A stretch of DNA of 6,426 nt from Flavobacteriaceae bacterium (GCA_014239895.1 JAAZXZ010000169.1:1-6426); one strand, 5' to 3'; shown: positions 1 to 6,305, counted from the first letter of the stretch. The notes: generated by a model from the sequence alone, not told the origin. Translations and numbers: made by a program.

Positions 1-1091
1 CTAAACCTATTAAATCTCCTATTTCAGAAGGGGCTGCAGGCCATGGCTGTGGCCACAATATGTTTGGTAGTGGAAGCCTTGGTGCAGCAATTGCTATAAA
101 AGAGATGATTGAACAAGAAAAAATTAGTGGTACTATTAAGTTTTTTGGCACACCATCAGAAGAAAAATACTTTGGAAAAATATGGATGGTTGAGGCAGGA
201 TTATGGGATGATGTTGATGTTAATGTAAGTTGGCATCCTTCAGCTAATACAGAGGCTGATGTCCAATCATCTCTCGCTTTAATTGATTTTAAAGTAGAAT
301 TCTTTGGTCAAGCTGCACATGCATCAGCGGACCCTTGGAATGGAAGAAGCGCTTCAGATGCTCTTGAATTATATACAACAGGAATAAATTATTACAGAGA
401 GCATGTAAAACCAACAGTAAGAATGCACTATCACATTCAAGATGCTGGTAAAGTAGTTAATGTAGTGCCAGACTATTCTAAAATATGGGTAAGATCAAGA
501 GACACCAAAAGATCAGGCATGATGCCTGTTTATAATCGTCTTGTTGAAATGGCTGAAGGTGCTGCAATCTTAGCAGATGTTGATTATAAAGTTTCTTTAA
601 TTTCAGGAATATATGAAGTATTAGTAAATAGAACCGGTGGTCAGGTAATGCAAGATAATTTAGAGCTGCTTGGACCTATTAAATATACTGATGAGGAAAT
701 TGCATTTGCAAAAAAAATTCAGGAATCTACCAATAAACCCACTCTAGGAATTGATTCTGAGATTAAACCTTTAAGAAAAACATTAGATCACCCTGGAGGA
801 GGATCAACTGATGTTGGTGATGTAAGCTGGAATGTTCCAAATATTAATCTAAGTGTGACTACAGCTCCAATAGACACTCCTTGGCATTCATGGGCCGTAG
901 TTGCTTGTGGAGGTATGAGTATTGGACATAAAGGAATGATTTACTCTGCAAAGGCTATGGCAATGACTATGTCAGATCTATATAAAAATCCTAAACTTAT
1001 TAATGAAATAAAGAAAGAATATAAAGAAAGAAAAGGTGATGAAGAATATGAGGCAATGATTGATGGTCCTGCACCTATAGATGATAATTAA
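1..1091 (+). CDS. M20-family amidohydrolase (AbgB-like), 5'-truncated by window edge
   Basis: Zinc-dependent hydrolase of the M20 (M20D/AbgB-like) family, which cleaves amide bonds of N-acyl amino acids or aminobenzoyl-glutamate-type substrates; the substrate here cannot be told. The frame is open from base 3, ahead of the first ATG (base 60), and those 19 upstream codons encode the metal-binding motif GHGCGHN (bases 39-59), so that ATG is internal and the true start lies left of the window. Further family landmarks: adjacent Glu-Glu in GTPSEEKYFGK (bases 147-179; catalytic and metal ligands), His in VSWHP (234-236), the lid/dimerisation-domain start GQAAHAS (306-326), a GGGSTDVGDVSW stretch, and the C-terminal His of TPWHSW (885-887) followed by SIGHKGM. 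362 codons are visible, so only a modest N-terminal part is missing. A signal peptide cannot be assessed. It ends in TAA overlapping the murA stop. Family is secure; subfamily and substrate are inferred. Confidence 0.9.
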   Translation, partial: KPIKSPISEGAAGHGCGHNMFGSGSLGAAIAIKEMIEQEKISGTIKFFGTPSEEKYFGKIWMVEAGLWDDVDVNVSWHPSANTEADVQSSLALIDFKVEFFGQAAHASADPWNGRSASDALELYTTGINYYREHVKPTVRMHYHIQDAGKVVNVVPDYSKIWVRSRDTKRSGMMPVYNRLVEMAEGAAILADVDYKVSLISGIYEVLVNRTGGQVMQDNLELLGPIKYTDEEIAFAKKIQESTNKPTLGIDSEIKPLRKTLDHPGGGSTDVGDVSWNVPNINLSVTTAPIDTPWHSWAVVACGGMSIGHKGMIYSAKAMAMTMSDLYKNPKLINEIKKEYKERKGDEEYEAMIDGPAPIDDN

Positions 1092-2395
1092 ATCCTTTCT
1101 ATTTTAGCTCCTATTGATCTTAACCTCTGATCAATATTTTCATATCCCCTATCAATCTGTTCTATATTATTGATAATTGATGTTCCTTTAGCTGAAAGAG
1201 CAGCTATAAGTAGTGAGATTCCCGCTCTTATATCAGGTGATGTCATTGAAGTTGCCTTTAATTTAGAATTAAAATCATGTCCAATAACAGTAGCACGATG
1301 TGGATCACATAAAATAATCTTTGCACCCATATCAATTAATTTGTCTACAAAGAAAAGCCTACTCTCAAACATTTTCTGATGAATTAAAACACTTCCTCTT
1401 GCTTGAGTTGAAACTACAAGTATAATACTTAATAGGTCTGGACTAAATCCTGGCCATGGAGCATCAGATACTGTTAAAATAGATCCATCAATGTAGTTTT
1501 TTATCTCATAACCATCATTGTGTTTAGGAATTAACATATCATCTCCTTTTTTAATTAAATCTATGCCTAAAGAATTGAAAACATTGGGGATTTGACCTAA
1601 ATTCTCCCAACTTACATTTTTTATTAAAATTTTACTTTTTGTCATAGCTGCTAAACCAATCCAACTCCCAACCTCTATCATATCTGGCAAAACGGTATGC
1701 TCAGTTCCTTTTAATTCTTTAACGCCTTCAATAATTAGTAAATTAGATCCCATTCCATTAATATTAGCTCCCATATTAATTAACATCTTACATAATTGCT
1801 GAATATAAGGTTCACAAGCAGCATTATATATTGTTGTTTTACCCTCTGCAAGTACAGCTGCCATTAAAATGTTGGCTGTCCCTGTAACAGAAGCTTCCTC
1901 TAATAAAATATATGCTCCTTTAAGCTTATCAGCTTTGACAGTATAAAAATGATCTTTTCTTTTATATGCAAATTTTCCTCCAAGTTTAACTAGGCCCTGA
2001 AAATGTGTATCCAGCCTTCTTCTTCCAATCTTATCTCCCCCAGGCTTTGGAATATATCCTTTTCCAAATCTTGTTAGAAGAGGGCCTACTATCATTATTG
2101 ATCCACGTAAACTTTGACCATCTTTTTTGAATTCATCTGACTCTAAATAATTGAGATCTATATTATTAGACTGAAAAGAATATGAGTTTGATGATAATTT
2201 CTGGACATTTACACCAAGTTTTGCTAAAAGATTAATTAATCTTTTTACATCTATAATGTCTGGAATATTGTTAATTATAACTTTTTCATCAGTAAGGATC
2301 GAAGCACAAATAACCTGAAGGGCTTCATTCTTTGCTCCCTGAGGAGTAATCTCTCCATTTAGTTCAGAACCACCTTTGATCTTAAAAGTTTCCAT
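1088..2395 (-). CDS. murA: UDP-N-acetylglucosamine 1-carboxyvinyltransferase MurA (Cys-to-Asp active-site form)
   Basis: Cytoplasmic enolpyruvyl transferase that adds enolpyruvate from PEP to UDP-GlcNAc, the first committed step of peptidoglycan synthesis. The protein is 435 residues, normal to slightly long, and co-linear with E. coli MurA. Seen: K22-N23 in the N-terminal AKNEAL motif, R97 (E. coli R91), R126 (R120), D320 in GFSPDLL (general base D305) and R416 in IDRGYE (R397). The mobile loop reads KPGGDKIGRR, so D121 (codon 2033-2035, GAT) replaces the catalytic Cys115. This variant is known to stay active and to resist alkylation by fosfomycin. ATG at 2393-2395 gives the expected N-terminus; no Shine-Dalgarno is present, as is usual in this phylum. 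It follows DUF4290 by 12 bp, so it is probably co-transcribed. Its stop codon overlaps that of the convergent amidohydrolase (shared TTAA, 1088-1091), leaving no room for a private hairpin terminator. Confidence 0.97.
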   Translation of the reverse strand: METFKIKGGSELNGEITPQGAKNEALQVICASILTDEKVIINNIPDIIDVKRLINLLAKLGVNVQKLSSNSYSFQSNNIDLNYLESDEFKKDGQSLRGSIMIVGPLLTRFGKGYIPKPGGDKIGRRRLDTHFQGLVKLGGKFAYKRKDHFYTVKADKLKGAYILLEEASVTGTANILMAAVLAEGKTTIYNAACEPYIQQLCKMLINMGANINGMGSNLLIIEGVKELKGTEHTVLPDMIEVGSWIGLAAMTKSKILIKNVSWENLGQIPNVFNSLGIDLIKKGDDMLIPKHNDGYEIKNYIDGSILTVSDAPWPGFSPDLLSIILVVSTQARGSVLIHQKMFESRLFFVDKLIDMGAKIILCDPHRATVIGHDFNSKLKATSMTSPDIRAGISLLIAALSAKGTSIINNIEQIDRGYENIDQRLRSIGAKIERI

Positions 2396-2407
2396 TTATT
2401 ATGAATT

Positions 2408-3040
2408 TTAATATCTCTTCCTTGGTCTATTATTTTTCTTAATAGATTTTTTATGAACAAATTTTCTTTTTGGTCGTATTAGAACTGATGAATCTAATAA
2501 CGCCTCGTCTGAATTCCTAATATCTATTTTTCCATCAGAAAGCTCAAATAAATGATTAAAAATTACAACGTCCGTAACACTATCTTTATTCCAGTTCAAA
2601 AAACATTTTTTCATGTGATTTGCAATTGTATATATAAGAGCCTCCTTCATTTCTCCATCCTTCCATTTTACTCCCTCATCTATCATAGTCTTAATATTAT
2701 TTCCGTAAAATCTATATTTTGGATAATTCTGAGGATAGGATAATGGATCAGGTTTAGCCTCTAAAATTTCTTTAGAAGGTTTATCAAATGGGGAATCCGC
2801 ATCTAATTTAAAATCAGACATAATAAATAGCTGATCCCATAATTTATGTTGAAAATCAGGAACATCTCTTAAATGAGGTTGTAAATTACCCATAATAGAT
2901 ATTATCGATTTAGCTAATTTATTTCTCTCCTCCTTAGATTCTCTTGAGGATGCATGATTAATCATCTTCTGAATATGTCTTCCGTATTCAGGAATTATCA
3001 ATTGCTCACGACTTGTATTGTACTCTATTTTATCTATCAA
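2408..3040 (-). CDS. DUF4290 family protein, TTG start
   Basis: Conserved Bacteroidota protein of unknown function (DUF4290). Seen: 210 residues with family-type stretches IEYNTSREQLIIPEYGRHIQKM (residues 5-26), KLWDQLFIMSDFKLDADSPF (66-85) and YPKYRFYGNNIKTMI (106-120). The C-terminal 22 residues (189-210) are strongly basic, with 12 Lys/Arg, which could bind RNA, DNA or a ribosome; that is inference only. The start is unusual: the codon at 3038-3040 is TTG, the only in-frame stop upstream lies six codons away (TAA), and no ATG or GTG lies between them. The first in-frame ATG (residue 26) would remove the conserved N-terminal motif, so TTG is the best start. No signal peptide or membrane segment is seen. 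It lies 12 bp upstream of murA and 82 bp downstream of DUF493, consistent with one transcript. Confidence 0.9.
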   Translation of the reverse strand: MIDKIEYNTSREQLIIPEYGRHIQKMINHASSRESKEERNKLAKSIISIMGNLQPHLRDVPDFQHKLWDQLFIMSDFKLDADSPFDKPSKEILEAKPDPLSYPQNYPKYRFYGNNIKTMIDEGVKWKDGEMKEALIYTIANHMKKCFLNWNKDSVTDVVIFNHLFELSDGKIDIRNSDEALLDSSVLIRPKRKFVHKKSIKKNNRPRKRY

Positions 3041-3122
3041 AACAAAAAAATTATATTAAATAAGTTAGTGAAGATTCATTTAAGTCGGCAAAATACAAAA
3101 AATATATAATAACAGGTTTATG

Positions 3123-3410
3123 TTATAATAAAATTACATCCTCAATTCTTTTTGAAACTTCTTTATATTTTTCAATTACATTTTCAGGCCTATCCATTAT
3201 TACATTAACAGATATGCTGGTAAAATTATTATTTCGAGATTGCTTCTTTTTAATTATTGCTCCAATATTATCAAAAATGGATTCAATAACATTGATTTTA
3301 TTTTCATCAGACTTAACAATAAACTTGAATAAATACTCACAAGGCCATTCTGAAGTTTCCTCTAAAAGTTGAGTTAAATTATTATAAAAAATTTTATTTG
3401 TATGATCCAT
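3123..3410 (-). CDS. DUF493 (YbeD-like) family protein
   Basis: Small cytoplasmic protein of the DUF493/YbeD-like family, whose members have a ferredoxin-like ACT-type fold; E. coli YbeD has no firmly assigned role. Seen: 95 residues with the family core WPCEYLFKFIVKS (22-34), the helix KINVIESIFDN (38-48), a KKKQSRNNNFTSISVNVIM strand region (54-72) and a C-terminal helix ending in IEDVILL. In Bacteroidota this gene commonly sits back to back with the AAA_28 ATPase gene, as it does here. The ATG at 3408-3410 is the first codon of the recognisable protein, and a TATATTTG box lies 24 bp upstream. It is the first gene of the minus-strand group running toward murA. Function unknown; the family call is confident. 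Confidence 0.88.
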   Translation of the reverse strand: MDHTNKIFYNNLTQLLEETSEWPCEYLFKFIVKSDENKINVIESIFDNIGAIIKKKQSRNNNFTSISVNVIMDRPENVIEKYKEVSKRIEDVILL

Positions 3411-3506
3411 TTATGTTGTAAATTAATCTAATTACAAATATAGTAGTTATTAATTTTTTTAATTTAAACATTAATAACGATTTTTATAGCACATTATTCA
3501 TAATTC
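3411..3506. other. Divergent intergenic region between DUF493 and the ATPase operon
   Basis: This 96-bp, very AT-rich gap must hold promoters for both divergent gene groups. The minus-strand side has the TATATTTG box at 3435-3442. On the plus strand I find no exact TAnnTTTG; the closest is TAATTTTT in the T-run near 3451-3458, which lacks the final G. No hairpin, operator-like palindrome or small ORF is evident. Confidence 0.5.
3435..3442 (-). promoter_or_regulatory. Candidate -7 box (TATATTTG) for DUF493-DUF4290-murA
   Basis: On the minus strand this reads TATATTTG, an exact match to the Bacteroidota -7 consensus TAnnTTTG, and it ends 24 bp before the DUF493 ATG, giving a short leader. I find no TTG at the usual 17-23 bp upstream, so the -33 half is missing or weak. 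In AT-rich DNA such 8-mers occur by chance, hence modest confidence. Confidence 0.4.
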
Positions 3507-4040
3507 ATGGTTAAAAAAATTATAATAACTGGAGGTCCTGGAACAGGAAAAACCTCATTAATTGAAGAATTAAAAAAAAATAACTTCAAATGTTTCGATG
3601 AAATTTCAAGAGAAATTACTTTGAAGTATAGGAAAAAGGGAATAGAGCAGCTTTTTCTATCAGATCCCAATTTATTTAGTCAGGAATTACTAAATGGCAG
3701 GGTTCAACAGTTTAATAAATCAATAAACCTACAAGCTGATTGTGTATTTTTTGATAGAGGAATCCCAGACATTATTGCATATTTAAATTTTAAGAAGGCT
3801 AACTTATCAAAAAAAATTTTGAAAGCAGTTGATAAATACAGGTATGATATAATATTTTTATTGGAGCCATGGGAAGATATATACTCATCTGATATAATTC
3901 GTTATGAATCATTTGATCAAGTGATCACTATTGACGGCTATATAAAAAACACATACAAGGAGTTTGGATACAATCTAATTATAGTCCCAAAGGACAATAT
4001 AAAAAATAGAGTAGATTTTGTTATTAATACACTAAAATAG
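3507..4040 (+). CDS. P-loop ATPase / putative small-molecule kinase (AAA_28-like)
   Basis: P-loop NTPase of the AAA_28 type, annotated in Bacteroidota simply as 'ATPase'; the physiological role is unknown. Seen: 177 residues, Walker A GGPGTGKTS (9-17), a DEISREI segment (31-37) in the position where NadR-type kinases carry a conserved Glu/Arg, a hydrophobic strand ending in FFDRGIPD (81-88) that resembles the DR[SG] motif of nucleoside and nucleotide kinases, and a LEPWEDIY...RYESF segment (119-136) that could be a lid with Arg132. These features suggest a kinase of a nucleoside- or vitamin-like substrate rather than a mechanical AAA+ ATPase; that is inference. No signal peptide or membrane segment. 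The ATG at 3507 gives the canonical N-terminus with no Shine-Dalgarno. It is first in a plus-strand operon, 7 bp before fmt. Confidence 0.85.
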   Translation: MVKKIIITGGPGTGKTSLIEELKKNNFKCFDEISREITLKYRKKGIEQLFLSDPNLFSQELLNGRVQQFNKSINLQADCVFFDRGIPDIIAYLNFKKANLSKKILKAVDKYRYDIIFLLEPWEDIYSSDIIRYESFDQVITIDGYIKNTYKEFGYNLIIVPKDNIKNRVDFVINTLK

Positions 4041-4047
4041 GGCTAAA

Positions 4048-5001
4048 ATGAATAGTCGAAAAAAAATTATTTTTATGGGCACTGCAGAATTTGCAATTCC
4101 CTCTTTAGAAAAAGTGATTAAAAATAATTATAATGTTTTAGCAGTTGTTACCTCCACTGACAAGCCTGCTGGCAGAGGGCTGAAATTAAAAGAATCGCCC
4201 ATAAAACAGTTTGCTAGAAAAAATAACCTAAAAATTCTTCAGCCAAATAATCTGAAAGATCAAAATTTTATAAATCTAATTACAAACTTTAAGCCAGATT
4301 TAATAGTAGTAGTAGCATTTAGAATGTTACCTGAGATATTGTGGAAAATTCCCAAATATGGAACCATAAATGTACACGCCTCATTACTTCCAAAATACAG
4401 AGGTGCTGCTCCAATAAATTGGGCTATAATCAATGGCGAAAAACAGACAGGTGTCTCAACTTTTTTTATAAATAATAAAATTGATACAGGGGATATAATA
4501 GACCAATCATTAATAGAAATACCTAAGAATGAGAATGCTGGGGATATTCATGATAAACTAAAGAAATTGGGTGGTAATATTTTGATCAAATCTCTAGAAA
4601 AAATATTTAGTAGTGAAAAAGTCGCGATAAAAAAGCAATTAGTAATTAAGCCCTTAAATAAGGCTCCAAAATTAGATAAATCAAATTCCAAAATAAATTG
4701 GGATGACTCATCTGAAAATATATACAATAAAATAAGGGGTCTTAGTCCATATCCAGGAGCAAAAAGTGTCCTAGATAATTATGATAAGAAAATTAATGTA
4801 ATTATTTACAAATCTAATTTCTCTAATAATAAACATAATCATCCTAATGGATTAATTATTATTGATAAAGGCGCACTTAAGGTTGCTACATTTGACGGAT
4901 ATATATCTCCTTTATTAGTTAAGTTTGAAGGAAAAAAAACATTAGATATTAAGTCACTAATTAATGGTTTTAATTTTCATAAGAAATGCAAAATGATTTA
5001 A
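4048..5001 (+). CDS. fmt: Methionyl-tRNA formyltransferase
   Basis: Transfers a formyl group from 10-formyltetrahydrofolate to methionyl-initiator tRNA in the cytoplasm, needed for normal bacterial translation initiation. Seen: 317 residues, the usual length. The N-terminal Rossmann-type formyltransferase domain starts IIFMGTAEFAIPSL (7-20). The catalytic triad N108, H110 (TINVHASLLP) and D146 (KIDTGDI) has the same numbering as E. coli Fmt. The signature SLLPKYRGAAPINWAI spans 112-127. The C-terminal tRNA-binding OB domain begins around residue 205, with APKLDKSNSKINWD and IRGLSPYPGA. The family version of the 87-95 loop is VVVAFRMLP, typical of Bacteroidota. It starts 7 bp after the ATPase stop, and its last 16 bp overlap the start of yqgE in another frame, suggesting translational coupling. 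Confidence 0.97.
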   Translation: MNSRKKIIFMGTAEFAIPSLEKVIKNNYNVLAVVTSTDKPAGRGLKLKESPIKQFARKNNLKILQPNNLKDQNFINLITNFKPDLIVVVAFRMLPEILWKIPKYGTINVHASLLPKYRGAAPINWAIINGEKQTGVSTFFINNKIDTGDIIDQSLIEIPKNENAGDIHDKLKKLGGNILIKSLEKIFSSEKVAIKKQLVIKPLNKAPKLDKSNSKINWDDSSENIYNKIRGLSPYPGAKSVLDNYDKKINVIIYKSNFSNNKHNHPNGLIIIDKGALKVATFDGYISPLLVKFEGKKTLDIKSLINGFNFHKKCKMI

Positions 5002-5561
5002 CAAGATTAGATAAAATTAAAAAAGGATGTTTAATATTGGCTGACCCTAATATAATTAATGATCCTTATTTCAACAGAGCAATCATTCTAATCACAGAAA
5101 ATAGTAAAGATGAAGTAGTTGGGTTTATTATAAATAAACCTTTAGAATACAATTTTGAAGATATATTTTCGGGTATAGGAAAGGATCTTATAATTTATAA
5201 TGGAGGGCCTGTAAACAAGGATAATCTATATTATATCCATAACACACCTAATTTGATAAGTAATAGCATAGAAGTTTCTGATAATCTATTTTGGGGAGGT
5301 GATTTTACAGATGTAAAAAATCTTGTAAAAAATAATAAAATAGGATCTAATAATATTAGATTTTTTTCAGGGTACTCAGGATGGACTATATCTCAACTGA
5401 AAAATGAGATAAAAGAAAAATCCTGGATTATAACTAACAATAGATTTAAGGATAAGATATTAAACTCAAAAACAAATGAGCTCTGGAAAGAAGAAATAGA
5501 AAAATTAGGAAATGATTATAAAATTTGGTCTAATGCCCCAGAAAATCCAAATTTAAATTAA
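4986..5561 (+). CDS. yqgE: YqgE/AlgH family protein (UPF0301)
   Basis: Member of the YqgE/AlgH (UPF0301) family, of unknown biochemical function; AlgH was linked to alginate regulation in Pseudomonas, but that role should not be carried over. Seen: 191 residues, close to the family norm, with GCLILADPNIINDPYFNRAI (14-33), VVGFIINKPL (44-53), YNGGPVNKDNLYYIH (71-85), LFWGGDF (101-107), RFFSGYSGWTISQL (125-138) and the C-terminal WSNAPENPN (181-189), all family landmarks in order. The ATG at 4986 is the only one in this frame before the conserved core, because an in-frame TAA lies at 4980-4982; the gene therefore overlaps fmt by 16 bp. Cytoplasmic, no signal peptide. It converges on the START-like gene with a 5-bp gap. 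Many relatives have an HU gene between fmt and yqgE; here it is absent. Confidence 0.93.
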   Translation: MQNDLTRLDKIKKGCLILADPNIINDPYFNRAIILITENSKDEVVGFIINKPLEYNFEDIFSGIGKDLIIYNGGPVNKDNLYYIHNTPNLISNSIEVSDNLFWGGDFTDVKNLVKNNKIGSNNIRFFSGYSGWTISQLKNEIKEKSWIITNNRFKDKILNSKTNELWKEEIEKLGNDYKIWSNAPENPNLN

Positions 5562-5566
5562 TTTAT

Positions 5567-5959
5567 TTAAGAAGATCCTAATACTTTTTTAAGATCTTTA
5601 ACTTGATTCGTCCATAACATTTTTGATTCTTCAACTTCATCATCCTCAGCAAAATCAGTAACAATTAAAGAAACATCTTTAGTAATTTCGTCAAATTGAA
5701 TTCGTAACTCAAAATAATAATCAGTATCCTCATCATCCATCCATTGAAATCGAATTTTTTCTGGCATTTTTTTCGAAACTAGATTTGCTGATTCTTCAGA
5801 ATCATCCCAAATAAAAATAAAATTTTCACCTCTAGAATTGACATTGTCAGCAAACCATTCTGAAAGACCAGAAGGTGTTGAAATATACTGATATAAAAGT
5901 CTTTGAGAAACTTGTATCGGGAATTCCATTTCAAATTGAATTCTATCTGTCATTATCAT
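5567..5959 (-). CDS. START-like (SRPBCC-fold) domain protein
   Basis: Short acidic protein of the Bacteroidota START-like group, in the SRPBCC/AHSA1-like superfamily that usually forms a hydrophobic ligand pocket; no ligand or partner is known to me. Seen: 130 residues with the conserved N-terminus FEMEFPIQVSQRLLYQYIST (9-28), GLSEWFADNVNSRGE (31-45), a central KIRFQWMDDEDTDYYFELRI strand region (68-87), and a C-terminal helix with LWTNQVKDLKKVLGSS. Two in-frame ATGs compete (5957-5959 and 5951-5953); the second gives MTDRIQFEME, closer to the usual family start, so the protein may be 128 residues. It converges on yqgE with 5 bp between stops. A TATCTTTG box lies 65 bp upstream, next to the divergent tRNA promoter. 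Cytoplasmic; family call confident, function unknown. Confidence 0.9.
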   Translation of the reverse strand: MIMTDRIQFEMEFPIQVSQRLLYQYISTPSGLSEWFADNVNSRGENFIFIWDDSEESANLVSKKMPEKIRFQWMDDEDTDYYFELRIQFDEITKDVSLIVTDFAEDDEVEESKMLWTNQVKDLKKVLGSS

Positions 5960-6024
5960 ATAATTATGATCGTAATATATACATTTATTCTTAAGTTATA
6001 TAATTATTTTTTAAAATAATTTAT

Positions 6025-6032
6025 CAAAGATA
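6025..6032 (-). promoter_or_regulatory. Candidate -7 box (TATCTTTG) for the START-like gene
   Basis: The minus strand reads TATCTTTG, an exact TAnnTTTG match, 65 bp before the first possible ATG of the START-like gene. No TTG is found at the expected upstream spacing. It lies 2 bp from the -33 element of the divergent tRNA promoter, so the two promoters could compete for polymerase. Tentative. Confidence 0.35.
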
Positions 6033-6034
6033 TG

Positions 6035-6065
6035 TTGAAACTAAAAAATTTAAATTTTATATTTG
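6035..6065 (+). promoter_or_regulatory. Bacteroidota-type promoter of the tRNA gene
   Basis: TTG at 6035-6037, a 20-bp spacer, then TATATTTG at 6058-6065, matching the Bacteroidota sigma-70 consensus TTG-N(17-23)-TAnnTTTG in both halves and spacing. The -7 box ends 15 bp before the tRNA 5' end, so transcription would begin only a few bases upstream of the mature tRNA. This is the most convincing promoter in the window. Confidence 0.75.
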
Positions 6066-6080
6066 CTTCCCTTAAATTAT

Positions 6081-6154
6081 GGCGAGATAGCTCAGTAGGT
6101 CAGAGCGTCGGATTCATAACCCGGAGGTCCCGAGTTCAAGTCTCGGTCTCGCTA
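6081..6154 (+). tRNA. tRNA-Met (anticodon CAT), elongator type
   Basis: A 74-nt cloverleaf can be folded by hand. Acceptor 6081-6087 pairs with 6147-6153 (G1:U72 wobble), the D arm is GCTC/GAGC (6090-6093 with 6103-6106), the anticodon stem is 6108-6112 with 6120-6124 and loop TTCATAA (CAT at 6115-6117), the variable loop is AGGTC, and the T arm is CCGAG-TTCAAGT-CTCGG (6130-6146). The discriminator is A6154. CCA is not encoded (the next bases are CAA), so the CCA-adding enzyme must finish it. Paired G1:U72 and C11:G24 argue against the initiator, which has a C1/A72 mismatch and A11:U24. The anticodon-stem sequence resembles an initiator, with an A31/C39 mismatch. A CAT anticodon also fits tRNA-Ile2 read after lysidine modification; Met is favoured by similarity to Bacteroidota tRNA-Met as I remember it. 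Confidence 0.9.
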
Positions 6155-6155
6155 C

Positions 6156-6188
6156 AAAAACCCTTTCAGAAATGTTAGGTTTTTTTTT
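6156..6188 (+). terminator. Intrinsic terminator after tRNA-Met
   Basis: AAAAACC (6156-6162) pairs with GGTTTTT (6178-6184), with a further T/A pair beyond a one-base bulge, a loop of about a dozen bases, and a run of nine T (6180-6188). The stem is weak and A/T-dominated, but its position directly after the tRNA and the T-run make it a credible rho-independent terminator. Confidence 0.6.
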
Positions 6189-6192
6189 GCTT

Positions 6193-6206
6193 TATACTCA
6201 AGTATA
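6193..6206. repeat. Short palindrome TATACT-CA-AGTATA
   Basis: A perfect 6-bp inverted repeat with a 2-bp centre lies just after the tRNA terminator. It could be a dimeric-protein binding site, but a palindrome this short is not rare in AT-rich DNA. Confidence 0.4.
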
Positions 6207-6272
6207 CAAAGGGTTTAAGGGTGTATTAATTGAGTGTTAAACAGTTGATATTCCTAACTTTTTATTTAAAAA

Positions 6273-6285
6273 CTAACAAGGTTAG
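6273..6285. repeat. Inverted repeat CTAAC-AAG-GTTAG
   Basis: A 5-bp stem with a 3-bp centre; another CTAAC copy occurs at 6254-6258, so the right arm could pair with either. No T-run follows, so it is not a terminator on the plus strand. It may be a protein-binding site or chance. Confidence 0.35.
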
Positions 6286-6305
6286 AAACCAAATATACAC
6301 AAAAC

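Noticed and set aside
1170..1379. Plus-strand open frame of 69 codons opposite murA
   Set aside because: It lies wholly antisense to a strongly conserved murA and has no family features; it is a shadow.
2552..2743. Plus-strand open frame of 63 codons opposite DUF4290
   Set aside because: Antisense to a conserved gene, with low-complexity aromatic and isoleucine-rich translation; it is a shadow.
3041..3122. Separate promoter for DUF4290-murA in the 82-bp gap
   Set aside because: Near-matches such as TATTTTG occur on the minus strand, but none has exact TAnnTTTG spacing with an upstream TTG.
5550..5575. Bidirectional terminator between yqgE and the START-like gene
   Set aside because: The AT-rich stretch is loosely self-complementary but has no GC-containing stem followed by a T-run on either strand.
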